Below, piece after piece: positions 11,743-22,765 of a stretch of 64,000 nt of DNA (its first letter is position 1; every line of letters starts with the position of its first letter). The translations under genes and the position numbers were made by a program. A model generated the notes under the pieces. The model ran no database searches. It saw nothing but the letters and a program-made list of their open reading frames with translations, and had not been told where the DNA came from. This DNA is from Elephas maximus indicus (Eukaryota > Chordata > Mammalia > Proboscidea > Elephantidae), in assembly GCF_024166365.1 (NCBI RefSeq), contig NC_064831.1, positions 53,383,768-53,447,767 on the forward strand, read 5' to 3'.

Positions 11743-14700
11743 TTGTTGTTGTTGTTAGGTGCCGTCGAGTTGGTTCTGACTCATAGCGACCCTATGCACA
11801 ACAGAACGAAACACTGCCCCATCCTGCACCATCCTCACAATCGTTGTTATGCTTGAGCTCATTGTTGCAGCCACTGTGTCAGTCCACCTCGTTGAGGGTC
11901 TTCCTCTTTTCCACTGACCCTGTACTCTGCCAAGCATGATGTCCTTCTCCAGGGACTGATCCCTCCTGACAACATGTCCAAAGTATGTAAGACGCAGTCT
12001 CGCCATCCTTGCCTCTCTAAGGAGCATTCTGGCCACACCTCTTCCAAGACAGATTTGTTCATTCTTTTGGCAGTCCGTGCTATATTCAATATTCTTCGCC
12101 AACGCCACAACTCAAAAGCATCAATTCTTCTTCGGTCTTCCTTATTCATTGTCCAGCTTTCACATGCATATGATGTGATTGAAAATACCATGGCTTGGGT
12201 CAGGCGCACCTTAGTCTTCAGGGTGACATATTTGCTCTTCAGCACTTCGAAGAGGTCCTTTGCCACAGATTTACTCAATGCAGTGTGTCTTTTGATTTCT
12301 TGACTGCTGCTTCCATGGCTGTTGCTTGTGGATGCAAGTAAAATGAAATCCTTGACAACTTCAATCTTTTCTCCATTTATCATGATGTTGCTCATTGGTC
12401 CAGTTGTGAGGATTTTTGCTTTCTTTATGTTGAGGTGTAATCCAGACTGAAGGCTGTGGTTTTTGATCTTCATCAGTAAGTGCTTCAAGTCCTCTTCACT
12501 TTCCGCAAGAAAGGTTGTGTCATCTGCATAACGCAGGTTGTTAATGAGTCTTCCTCCAATCCTGATGCCCCGTTCTTCTTCATATAGTCCAGCTTCTCAG
12601 ATTATTTGCTCAGCATACAGATCGAATAGGTATGGTGAAGGAATACAACTGTGATGTACGCCTTTCCTGACGTTAAACCAATCAGTATCCCCTTGTTCTA
12701 TCCGAATAACTGCCTCTTGATCTATGTAAAGGTTCCTCATGAGCACAATTAAGTGTTCTGGAATTCCCATTCTTCGCAGTGTTATCCACAGTTTGTTACG
12801 ATCCACACAGTCGAATGCCTTTGCATAGTCAATAAAACACAGGTAAACATCCTTCTGGTATTCTCTGCTTTCAGCCAGGATCCATCTGACATCTGCAACA
12901 ATATCCCTGGTTCCACGTCCTCTTCTGAAACCGGCCTGAATTGCTGGCAGTTCCCTGTCGATATACTGCTGCAGCTGTTTTTGAATGACCTTCAGCAAAA
13001 TTTTGCTTCGTGTGATATTAATGATATTGTTCTATAATTTCCACATTCGGTTGGATCACTCTTCTTGGGAATAGGCATAAATATGGATCTCTTCCAGTCA
13101 GTTGGCCAGGAAGCTGTCTTCCATATTTCTTGGCATAGACAAGTGAGCACCTCCAGCACTGCATCTGTTTGTTGAAACATCTCAAATGATATTCCATCAA
13201 TTCCTGAAGCCTTGTTTTTTGCCAATGCCTTCAGAGCATCTTGGACTTCTTCCTTCAGTACTGTCGGTTCCTGATTACATGCCAACTCTTGAAATGGTTG
13301 GATATCAACTAATTTTTTTTGGTATAATGACTCTGTGTATTCCTTCCATCTTCTTTTGATGCTTCCTGCGTCATTTAATATTTTCCCCATGGAATCCTTC
13401 ACTATTGAAGCTCGAGGCTTGAATTTTTTCTTCAGTTCTTTCAGCTTGAGAAACACCGAGTATGTTCTTGCCGTTTAGTTTTCCATCTCCAGCTCCTTGC
13501 ACATGTCATAATGATACTTTACTTTGTCTTCTCCAGAGGCCCTTTGAAATCTTCTGTTCAGTACTTTTACTTCATCAATTCTTCCTTTTGCTTTAGCTGC
13601 TTGACGATCGAGAGCAAGTTTCAGAGTCTCTTCTGCAATCCATCTTGGTCTTTTCTTTCTTTCCTGTCTTTTCAGTGACTTCTTGCTTTCCTCATGGATG
13701 ATGTCCTTGATGTCACTCCACAACTCGTCTGGTCTTCAGTCACTAGTGTTCAATGTGTCTAATCTATTCTTGAGATGATCTCTAACTTCAGGTGGGATAT
13801 ACTCAAGGTCATATTTTGGCTCTTGTGGACTTGCTCTGATTTTCTTCAGTTTCAGCTTGGACTTGCATATGAGCAATTCATGGTCTGTTCCACAGTCTTC
13901 CCCTGGTCTTGTTCTGAATGATGATATTGAGCTTTTGCATCGTCTCTTTCCACAGATGTAGTCAATTTGATTTCTGTGTGTTCCATCTGGCGAGGTCCAT
14001 GTGGACAGTCGCCGTTTATGTTGGTGAAAGCAGGTATTTGCAATGAAGAAGTCGTTGGTCTTGCAAAATTCTATCATTTGATCTCCGGCATTGTTTCTAT
14101 CACCAAGGCCATATTTTCCAACTACTGATCCTTCTTCTTTGTTTCCAACTTTCTCATTCCAATCACCAGTAATTATCAATGCATCTTGTTTGCATGTTCA
14201 ATCAATTTCAGACTGTAGCAGGTGTAAAAATCTTCTATTTCTTCATCTTTGGCTCTAGTGGTTGGTGTGTAAATTTGAATAATAGTCATTAATTGGTCTT
14301 CCTTGTAGGCGTGTGGATATTATCCTATCACTGACAGCATCGTACTTCAGGGTACATCTTGAAAAGTTCTTTTTGACGATGAATGTAATACCATTCCTCT
14401 TCGAGTTGTCATTCCCACCATAGTAGACTGTATGATTGTCCGATTCAAAATGGCCAATACCAGTCCATTTGAGCTCACTAACGCCTAGGATATCGATGTT
14501 TATGCGTTCCATTTCATTTTTGACTATTTCCAATTTTCCTAGATTCATACTTCGTACATTCCAGGTTCCGATTATTAATGCAGCAGTTTCTTCTCATTTT
14601 GAGTCGTGCCACACCAGCAAATGAAGGTCCCAAAAGCTTTACTCCATCCACGTCATTAAGGTTGACTCTCCTTTGAGGAGTCAGCTCTTCCTCAGTCATC

Positions 14701-14973
14701 TTTTGAGTGCCTTCCAACCTGGGGAGCTCATCTAACAGCACTATATCCGACAATGTTCCGCTGCTATTCATAAGGTTTTCACTGGCTAATGCTTTTCAGA
14801 AATAGACTGCCGGGTCCTTCTTCCTAGTCTTTCTTAGTCTGGAAGCTCAGCTGCAACCTGTCCTCCATGGGTGACCCTGCTGGTATCTGAATACCGGTGG
14901 CATAGCTTCCAGCATCACAGCAACACACAAGCCCCCACAGTACGACAAACTGACAGACACGTGTCTGTCAGTC
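11743..14973 (-). mobile_element. RTE LINE, near full length, inserted in an LTR
   Basis: 3.23 kb, minus strand, ending in a (CAA)n-type 3' tail (11743-11757 on the plus strand as ttg repeats). It is flanked by the 10-bp target duplication 'aataagtttg' at 11733-11742 and 14974-14983. The size matches full-length RTE/BovB-class elements. The 5' end bears a 24-bp perfect palindrome (14949-14972). Confidence 0.93.
11755..14771 (-). pseudogene. RTE endonuclease-reverse transcriptase, broken
   Basis: Pieces on the minus strand follow the RTE order. An N-terminal leader (14771-14514) comes first. An APE-type endonuclease follows, with 'ILGVSELKWTGIG' (14548-14255) and 'ITGDWNEKVGN...DHELLICK' (14179-13736). 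A linker comes next (13723-13475). The reverse transcriptase has 'FIDYAKAFDCVD' (12998-12597) and the YADD active site at 12530-12519. The C-terminal 'GHVVRRDQSLEKDIMLG' region ends near 11755. At least six frame breaks show it is dead. The enzyme class would nick DNA and prime reverse transcription at the target. Confidence 0.92.
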
Positions 14974-15040
14974 AATAAGTTTGTGATGCCACTAAATTTG
15001 TGGTAATTTGTGACAGTAGCAATAGAAAAACTAATACAAT
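14974..15040 (+). mobile_element. MaLR LTR, right part
   Basis: Continues the LTR from 11742: 'ccactaaatttgtggtaatttgtgacag' and the terminal 'aactaataca'. Confirms the nested insertion. Confidence 0.75.
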
Positions 15041-15587
15041 AATGAAGACCTATGTAGCCACCACCCAGCTCACAAATTTTAGCATTTAATGCTCCATTCC
15101 CCCAAATTTTCTCTTTTAAAATAACATTGTAGCAAATATTCTTGTAGATAAGCCTTTGTGTACATCTTTGATTATTAGGATAAATTCCTATAGGAGGAAT
15201 AACTGAGTCTAAGGGTAGGCGCGTTTTGCTGAGTCAGAAGTGACGCATACTTTAAGGTTTTTAATATAAGCTGCTAAAGTACTCTCCAGAAAAGTTAAAC
15301 TAATTTACGTCCCAGATGTAAATGTATGAAAATGCCTCTTTCTTTGCAGCCTTGACAATACTGGGCATTTTAATGTTTTCCTCTACCAGTCCAGTAGAGC
15401 TGTATGGTGTTTCACTATATTACACTATTGTACCTTTTTCACGTGTATGGACCATTAGCACTTTTCTACTGAGATGGTCATCTATTTCCTCTTTATCGTT
15501 CCATATTTAGGATATTAACCGTTGATCATCTATATTGCAACTATATTTCCAAATTGTTTTTTTATTTTATTATATGTATGTATAGGA
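15041..15587. other. Unassigned, possibly L1-derived
   Basis: AT-rich sequence with loose similarity to old antisense L1 ('cctataggaggaat'). No gene seen. Confidence 0.35.
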
Positions 15588-15752
15588 AACCCTGGTGGCA
15601 TAGTGGTTAAGTGCTACAGCTGCTAACCAAAGGGTCGGCAGTTCAAATCCACCAGGCGCTCCTTGGAAATTCTATGGGGCAGTTCTACTCTGTCCTATAG
15701 GGTCACTATGAGTCGGAATCAACTCGACGGCACTGGGTTTGTGGGTTTTTAT
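15588..15752 (+). mobile_element. AfroSINE (short form)
   Basis: Full copy with 'ggaaaccctggtggcatagt' head, 'ctatgagtcggaatcaactc' 3' block and 'tgggtttg' tail. First of several SINEs in 800 bp. Confidence 0.95.
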
Positions 15753-15769
15753 ATGTATGTATAAACTCC

Positions 15770-15930
15770 AAACCAAACCCATTGCCATCGAGTTGGTTCT
15801 GACTCATAGCGACCCTATAGGACAGAGTAAAACTGCCCCATAGGATTTCCAGTGAGTGGCTGGTGGATTAGAACTGCTGACCTTTTGGTTAGCAGCCTGA
15901 GCTCTTAAACACTGTGCCACTAGAGCTTCA
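15770..15930 (-). mobile_element. AfroSINE (short form), minus
   Basis: Starts 'aaaccaaacccattgccatc' and ends at the degraded head 'ccactagagctt'. It is inverted relative to its neighbour at 15588, giving a possible hairpin pair. Confidence 0.95.
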
Positions 15931-15966
15931 CAGTGTATATATAGTGTATTTTAGAAAGAGAGAGAG

Positions 15967-16152
15967 AGAGCCCTGGTGGTACAGTGGTTAAGACAACTGA
16001 TGGCTAATGGAAAGGTTGGTGGTTTGAAACCACCAGCAGCTCCATAGGAGAAAGATGTGGCAGTCTGCTTCCGCAGGGATTTACAGCCTTGGAAACCCTA
16101 TGGGGTCAATATGAGTCGGAATCGACTCAACGACAGTGGGTTTGGTTTTTAT
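15967..16152 (+). mobile_element. AfroSINE (long form)
   Basis: Has the extra ~40-bp block 'ggagaaagatgtggcagtct...ttacagcc' between the promoter part and the 3' part, which marks the long subfamily. The 'tctactctgtcctatagg' block is deleted. Confidence 0.93.
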
Positions 16153-16159
16153 ATATATC

Positions 16160-16192
16160 ACTGAGTCAGAATCGACTAGATGGTAACAAGTT

Positions 16193-16194
<2 letters not shown>
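16160..16194 (+). mobile_element. AfroSINE 3' fragment
   Basis: 'actgagtcagaatcgactag' block only. Confidence 0.6.

Positions 16195-16226
<32 letters not shown>
16195..16226. repeat. (TA)n microsatellite
   Basis: Uninterrupted TA dinucleotides, probably grown from a SINE tail. Confidence 0.95.
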
Positions 16227-16230
<4 letters not shown>

Positions 16231-16234
16231 GGTT

Positions 16235-16392
16235 GGAAACCCTGGTAACATAGTGGTTAAGAGTTTTGTTGCTAATCAGAAGGTCGGCAGTTCAAATACA
16301 CCAGGTGCTCCTTGGAAACCCTATGGGGTGGTTCTGTTCTGTGCTGTAGGGTTGCTATGAGCAGAACCGCCTTGACAGCAACGGATTTTGCG
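16235..16392 (+). mobile_element. AfroSINE (short form)
   Basis: Head 'ggaaaccctggtaacatagt' to the 3' block 'ttgctatgagcagaaccgcc'. Moderately diverged. Confidence 0.92.
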
Positions 16393-16847
16393 GGGGGGAG
16401 AGGGCGGGTGGGTTATATAATGGTTAAGGTTGTGTGTCACCTTCTCAGCGGTTTGGCAGTTATATAATGATGTAGTTATCCTCCCTTTTGTGATGTAATA
16501 TAATCACTGCCTTGATGTGATCAGCCAATCAATTGTAAGGAGAGTTTCTTTGGGGGCGTGGCCTTCATCCAGTATGTATATGGACATTCTGGCAAAATTT
16601 GTTGGCTTTTGCTCACTCTGGATCCCACATTTGGCTTATTATCATCTGACCTCCGGTTCCTGGGTCTTGAGCCCGTGGCCTGCCATATTTTTTGCCAATT
16701 TTGGGGTTCGTTGACCCCTGCAGCTACGTGAGTCAGAAGCCTCCAGCCTAACGCCTTACCCACAGACTTGCCAACCTCTACAGCCGCATGAGCAGTTTCC
16801 TGGAGAGAAATCTCTCTCTCTTCATATACATATACACAGACACACAG

Positions 16848-16880
<33 letters not shown>

Positions 16881-16930
16881 CACACACACTTAACTGGTTT
16901 TGCTTTTCTAGAGAACCCAGCCTAAGACTA
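16393..16930 (+). mobile_element. Probable old LTR or other interspersed repeat, with (CA)n
   Basis: 'tcatctgacctccggttcctgg', 'agagaaatctctctctctt' and 'ctagagaacccagcctaaga' resemble a common placental repeat end. I cannot name the family with confidence. It contains a (CA)n tract at about 16836-16890. Confidence 0.4.
16836..16890. repeat. (CA)n microsatellite, imperfect
   Basis: CA repeat with short TA interruptions. Confidence 0.95.
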
Positions 16931-17720
16931 TATATATATTCAAATCTCTTGGTTTTCCTATTTTGCTATTGTGCTTAGACAGACCTCGGCCACCTCAGGA
17001 TCAGCTAAATATTTGCCGTCCTCTCTGCACATCAGTTCTCCAGCAGGGTCACACCCATTGTCTCAAAAGCTCCAACTCTAGAGGTTGCAATCCACTTGCC
17101 ATTCAGTGAGGATTCTTGGCAACCCGCATCAAGCTCCCATCTATAAGGGGTAAGACTACCCAAACTCTGGTGTCATTTTATTTTTCATAGCAACTTACTT
17201 TCGAACTGAGGGAAAGCCCAGTGGGAATTGGGATGGGCTGACAGAACAATTCATTTCATTCTTGGGGGTTGTACTAGGTCTTCCGCATTTGTCCCCCACC
17301 AGAACTGTTCCCTATCCTTCACCCTGCTCTGTGCCCAGCAGGCTGACCCCAATGGACTGCATCAACAGAGTTCCCTGCCTTCTGGTTTCTAATTGGGTTG
17401 GGCCAATGGGGGGCATCAGTAAGAGATCAGAGGGTATGAGAAGATCAGTGTTGAGTATTTACTCCCCTGAGTCTGTCCTTGGTGGTCTATTTTTCTCCCA
17501 AGTGGCTATGTTTCTGCAAAGGGAGTAGCATCTTCATGTGGCACTTTCCTATAGCTCTCATGGGGCTCAGGTCACCACTTCCTCCCCTCTTGCCCCTTCT
17601 ACTTAGGGGTGTTGTCTCACAATCCTTTGTTAGTTTTCAGTAACCCCACCTCAACCTTGTAAATAATCCCTTCATGAAACTCTCTTCAGTCACCCCTTTT
17701 GAGTGGGCCATCTGTGATCT
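16931..17720 (+). mobile_element. Probable old L1 3' UTR
   Basis: 'ttgtaaataatcccttcatgaaactctc' followed by 'gagtgggccatctgt' is the end I associate with an L1M-class 3' UTR. There is no coding content; the 88-codon frame at 17262 is not gene-like. Confidence 0.4.
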
Positions 17721-17834
17721 GCCATGACCTGGCAGGGTCTGTCTGCTCCTCAGTCATCAGGTCACCACAGAAATGCCCCTTGTTACTGTCTGTGGGACCC
17801 TTGGACCTGACAGGTTGTAGCTCCTCAGCAGCAT

Positions 17835-17985
17835 TGGTGTCACCTAGGAAATTGTTGGAGATGCAGACTCTTGGGCCACCCCCCCCCCCAGACCTACTGA
17901 GCTGGAATCTGCATTTTAACAAGGTCACCAGGAGATTCCTGTGCACATACAGTGTGAGAAGTGCTGGCCTACTAAACACCACACT
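17835..17985. mobile_element. MER5-like hAT MITE
   Basis: 'aggaaattgttggagatgcagactcttgggccac', a C run, then 'gacctactgagctggaatctgcattttaacaaggtcaccagg' and 'gagaagtgctgg' is the near-palindromic MER5A/B pattern. Confidence 0.75.
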
Positions 17986-18194
17986 ACCATTCTCTCTGGA
18001 GTCTTCCTACCTCCCTGTGGGGCTGTCAGGAAGCTGAATCCCAGAATCCTTCTATTCCAAGACCACAAATCAAGAGTATTTCTTTAGATTGGCCAGGGAA
18101 GCTCCCCTCTGCCTGTTTCTCCAAGGTATTTTGTCCATTCCAGCAAATCTTTTTTTTTTTTCAATCTCCTCTAAGAAAACTCTAAGTCAATAAT

Positions 18195-18390
18195 ACCCAA
18201 ACTTGGCAGCCAAGACCAATTAAATTAGAGTATCCTAGGTGGGCCCAGGTGGCAGTATACTTTAAAGCTCCTCAGGTGATTACAGTGAGCAGCCAAGTTG
18301 AGATAGATATACTTCTCTAAGTTCTCCTGAGGGCTTAGAATTTGCATAAGCAAAATCCAGAAAGAACTGCAGCTACCTCCACTTAGAGAA
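18195..18390. mobile_element. MER5-like hAT MITE, diverged
   Basis: 'acccaaacttggcagccaaga', 'ctcctcaggtgattacagtgagcagccaagttg': the same family as the copy at 17835, more decayed. Confidence 0.55.
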
Positions 18391-19059
18391 ACAGGGAAAA
18401 ATAAATCACTAATTAACATTTCAAAATATACAGGCTCCATAATAGCCAGGTGAAATCTCCTAGCACCAGTCCCTGCCTGACTTGATGATCAGGTGTCTGG
18501 CCTTGTTCTCATCTCTCATGTTACTGCTTCCTGCAAACCCTCGTACTAGCTGCCTGAGTCTCCAGGGAAGGAAGTGAACTACATTGAGGCAGGTATTCTC
18601 TCAAACTTTGTTGTGTTCCCATAGCTTGTAGTAAAAATGTTTTAATAAAGATGCTGAGCTCTGCATAAGTTTATGCAAATATAACCTCTCCCTTTTCCAA
18701 ACTCCTGCAGCACTTATTATCTGCAGTCATCACTTCTTAATAACCGCCATTGTCTTACATGTGTGTGTTTTAAGCTCTTGTGCTGCTATTTCACTTTCCT
18801 CGTATCTGTGTTTTCTCTTCCCTAAAAGTCCATAAGCTTCTTGAGGATCAGGACTTTGTCTCATCTTCCCAAGTGTGCTTAATAAGCGCTCTGGGAATAT
18901 GTTGATTGAGTGACATACTCAACATAACTGCCTTGGTGGTCACTCATTCTCTGAACACTGACAGTCCCACGGCTAGTTTATCCAGAACCTTTCTCTTCTG
19001 GTCATAACTTCCATACGCCCTTCTTGATGCATCCCTTTGGTCATTCCTCTGTCTCAGCT
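18391..19059. other. Unassigned apart from an L2 end
   Basis: 'tcttgaggatcaggactttgtctcatc...gtgcttaataagcgctctgggaat...gttgattgagtgac' at 18835-18915 is the 3' end of an L2 LINE, sense strand. Nothing else recognised. Confidence 0.5.
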
Positions 19060-19215
19060 TGGTGTGATGAAAAGGCCAGAAGACCTCTAAGTTCTGGCCA
19101 AGCCTCAGTTTCCTTGCTTCTAAAATTGGGAAAATAATTCAGAGTTATTGTACGGTTAGTGAGATACTGATATGAGTTCTTCTTCCCTTGCAAAGTGTGT
19201 ACAGGCAAAATAAAT
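19060..19215 (-). mobile_element. MIR SINE, antisense
   Basis: 'aagcctcagtttccttgcttctaaaattgggaaaataat' is the antisense MIR core. Confidence 0.75.
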
Positions 19216-19400
19216 TAAAATCATTCTGTTTTTCCATTAGATAATAACTGGTTAAAAGGCTAATGGGTCAAAGGGCTCAAAGTATTAAAAAGAACAGTGC
19301 TCTATTTATTCACACTGAAATAACTTATTCAACAATTTATGGAATGTCTAGAGAAGGCAGTAGGCAATTTAAACCCTGTTTCCTAGGAGCACCGAAACTT

Positions 19401-19729
19401 TAAAAAATATATTTTATTGTACTTTCGGTGAACGTGTACACAGCAAAATACGATCCCATTCAATAGTTTATACATATACTGCTCATTGATATTGGTTACA
19501 TTCTTCACACTGTGTCAGCAGTTTCATTATTTTCATCTTAGTTGTTCCACTTCCAATAACCTAGTCGCCCTGGCCCCCTCCCTTCTCATCTATGCTAGAG
19601 TATTTGTTGACCATCTGTTCTCACATAAATGAGTTTTTGAAAGAGCACAGTACTCAAGAGTGATATTCATACTTTATAAGCTAACCTGCTATTTAGCTAG
19701 AAGGTAACTTGGGATAGTTTCAGTTCAAG
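19401..19729 (-). mobile_element. L1 3' fragment with target duplication
   Basis: Antisense L1 sequence ('ttggttacattcttcacactg'). It is bounded by a 16-bp duplication 'aggagcac(c/t)gaaactt' at 19385-19400 and 19730-19745. One mismatch between the copies fits an old insertion. Confidence 0.8.
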
Positions 19730-19745
19730 AGGAGCACTGAAACTT

Positions 19746-19895
19746 AATTCTAACTGCCATTTAACCTCTAAGTTTTCCCCACCCCATCTCTAAAAAGGGA
19801 ATAATTATACCTATTTCACAAGATTATATGAAAATAAAATGAGATAACACATGCAAAACACATAGCTGCAAGTGCTCAATAAATGCCAATTATAA
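19746..19895 (-). mobile_element. MIR SINE, antisense
   Basis: 'ccatctctaaaaagggaataattatacctatttcac' and 'gtgctcaataaatgccaattat' are MIR landmarks. The L1 at 19401 probably landed at its edge. Confidence 0.85.
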
Positions 19896-19941
19896 TTCCT
19901 AGTTCTCATTGACGATAAGAAAATCAGTTGTTTCTGGGAGT

Positions 19942-20270
19942 AGGGGTGGATGACCCAGTAAGCATGGTAAGCATGGGCTTACTTGTGCTTACTTACTAAT
20001 TTGTAGTGCTTAATTTCACATGTTTTTTTACCACAAAGGCTTACCTTGCTTACTGGGTCATCCGTCTCTGCCAGGGATTGAAAACTTGAAAAGAGTTTTT
20101 GATTCTGTAGGAGGTGCTGTGGGTTTGGGAGAGAGACAGATGCCAGCCATACCTAGAAGTAGAATCTTTGATGTGGTGAAAAAATGTGAAATTGTTCACT
20201 ACTGATGATCTGGTAAGCAAGACAAGCACTGTGCTTGCCTTGCCTATTGGATAATCCACCCCTGTCTGGG
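19942..20270. mobile_element. MITE-like element with internal inverted repeats
   Basis: 'ggatgacccagtaagca' at 19948-19964 is perfectly inverted at 20047-20063. A diverged third copy, also inverted, forms the right end (20214-20266, reading 'caggggtggattatcc' on the minus strand). Family not recognised; hAT-type ends are possible. Confidence 0.55.
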
Positions 20271-21382
20271 AGTCTTGCATGGATGGAGATTTCCACAATA
20301 CCAATTTGTAAAATGCAATGTCTTTACAATGATTCTGCCTTAAGGAAGATTATGAAACTGCTCCATCTGCAGAAATCACTTACTGGGGTCCTGTAGCTTC
20401 GAACGGAAAGCTGAGTGTTCTTTCAAAGCCCAATAGGTGGCATAAGGAGCCGCTTGTCACGCAGGACAAGTGCTGGCCAACAGAGACCTTTGTCTTTCCA
20501 TTTCTAGAGGGCGTCCCTCTTGGAGATGTCTTCCTAGTCTGTTACAAGGTTACTCCATAAGAAGCTGGGTGTAGTTGGTTCTTTGAATATACAAACCATA
20601 GTTTTTATGGGTTTTCGTAAAGGAAAAAGAATGTGGCCTTGAAGGCAGTTGAGAGTCAGTCTCATCTTCCCCAAGTATTTTCCCCTCAATATTCTACTTA
20701 TATTAAACTACTTAACTAAATTGAACTACTTAGATTTCAAGTTGTCCTGACATGAAAGTTAAATACCATTGGCTCTAAGAATATTTTTTATAGGGGCACA
20801 TTTCTTATGGGGCATATACAGTGCCAACTCTGTAGTAATTGGGTAGCATAGACTCTGAAGCAGTGCAGCATTGGTACAAGAGCTCTTGGAAGGGGGGTGC
20901 TGATCCGTAGTGTTTACCGATTTCCATGATGTAAACATTCCCACTATAGCCGGTTTCAAGCTACTGAAGCAAAGCTGCTTTCCAAGGAGTTGGGAATAGT
21001 GCACACCATCTCCTGATCAGATAATGCCAAAGTCTTATTTTAGGACTATCCCCCATTGTGCTGGGTTTTTGGGTATCCCCCATTATCATCATAACGACTA
21101 ATAAAATATTCATGTTGGTACATTTGGGCTTTTTTTCCCCTATTCGATGATAAAAAACGGAGCGGAAATGAAAAATGAGAGAAAGAATGGACTACTAGAC
21201 TAACCCACAAACTGATGATTGGCCCTGACGAGTTGACCTACTTGACAATTTTTTGGTCCAAACATGTTGCACAGTAAGAGCTCTATAAGATGCTGCTTTC
21301 TGACTTGCTAATAACATGGTAGAATATTAGACACAGAATTTCAGGAAAGGATAAGCCACTCCAAGTTTAGACAGCTCTAATG
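20271..21382. other. Unassigned intergenic sequence
   Basis: No exon, RNA gene or recognised repeat. Confidence 0.4.
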
Positions 21383-21545
21383 AGCCCTGGTGGTGAAGTG
21401 GTTAAGAGCTCAGGCTGCTAGCCAAAAAGTCAGTAGTTTGAATCCACCAGCTGCTCCTTGGAAACCCTCTGGGACAGTTCTACTCTGTCCTGTAGGGTCA
21501 CTCTGAGTCAGAATCAATTCGACAGCACACAACAACGACAATTAT
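21383..21545 (+). mobile_element. AfroSINE (short form)
   Basis: 'gagccctggtggtgaagtgg' head through 'cactctgagtcagaatcaat' and an RTE-like end 'cacacaacaacgacaa'. Confidence 0.93.
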
Positions 21546-22082
21546 TCTGTATATTGTGTCAAAATCTGCTTGCCATTTGCTTAAATTCACCTACTGAGGT
21601 TCTGGTCTAGGGCAGGAATATAGAAAATACATGTCATTCATTGTCCAGACAACAGCCCTAGAGCTGACTGAGGACAGTGCTTCGTCTCTCCATTGGTTTT
21701 ATTCTTCAGGATGAGTATCACTGGCTCCTACAGGTAAGACTTGCAGTTTCTCAGCACCCTTTTCACGTTTCTCTGGACATGCTCCAATTTGCCCATTTCC
21801 GTCTAAAATATGATCAATGTCTGAACACACTGCCAGCTCAGAAGATTAGAAACAATTTCTTGTCTTGTTCTGATCATCCTCTGTGTATCACTATAGCCCG
21901 ATATCATGCAATGCAATGGCATCACACTATTGATTTACCTGAGTTTGTACCTGACTAAAATTCTAAGTCTTTAAACTGTTATTAAGCCTCATATCCCCCG
22001 TCCTATAATTGCAATGAATACACTAAAAACCTTGAACTGTACACTTTAAATTGCTAAGCTGTGTGATACATACGTTATATCT
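21546..22082. other. Unassigned intergenic sequence
   Basis: A 93-codon frame at 21677-21958 has no recognised domain and no splice context that I can argue for. Confidence 0.35.
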
Positions 22083-22577
22083 CATTAAAGCAAGGATGTC
22101 ACTTTGAGGACTAAGGTGCGCCTGACCCAAGCCATGGTATTTTCAATCGCCTCATATGCATGTGAAAACTGGACAGTGAATAAGGAAGACCAAAGGAGAA
22201 ATGATGCCTTTGAATTATGGTGTTAGTGAAGATTATTGAATATACCATGGACTATCAGAAGAACGAACAAACCTGTCTTGGAGGAAGTACAGCTAGAATG
22301 CTCCTTAGAAGCAAGGATGGTAAGACTTTGCCTCATGTACTTTGGACGTGGTATCAGGAAGGACCAGTCCCTGGAGAAGGACATCATGCTTGGTAAAGTG
22401 GAGGGTCAGCGAAAAAGAGGGAGACCCTCAACAAAAATGGTTTGACACAGTGGCTGCAACAATGGGCTCAAGCATAGCAAAGATTGTGAGGATGGCGCAG
22501 GACCAGGCGCTGTTTTGTTCTATTGTACATGGGGTTGCTATGAGTCACAACTGACTTAACAGCACCTAGCAACAACA
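22083..22577 (+). mobile_element. RTE LINE 3' fragment, sense
   Basis: Starts in the C-terminal coding part ('aaggatgtcactttgaggac') and ends 'ttgctatgagtcacaactgacttaacagcacctagcaacaacaacaa', a clear RTE 3' end with a CAA tail. Heavily 5' truncated. Confidence 0.92.
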
Positions 22578-22624
22578 ACAAAGCTATCTAAAAAATCTAA
22601 GTTCAGGAAAGAAAGATGTTGAAT

Positions 22625-22765
22625 AACTATTGAATAGCTATTAAATTTTTCCAGACACATTATCTGTTCTAATCCCTTCAATAACCCAGTAATCCTTCTG
22701 GGTTCTAGAGAAATTAAGAAACCTGCCCAAGTGGAAGAGCAAGTGCTGGTACCCAGGCCCACTCG
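22625..22765 (+). mobile_element. MIR SINE
   Basis: 'cattatctgttctaatcccttcaataaccc...gaaattaagaaacctgcccaag...tggtacccaggc' follows the MIR sense order. Confidence 0.7.

Noticed and set aside
15588-16392. Functional tRNA genes in the SINE heads
   Set aside because: The tRNA-like heads are diverged, lack a full cloverleaf and are always joined to SINE bodies.
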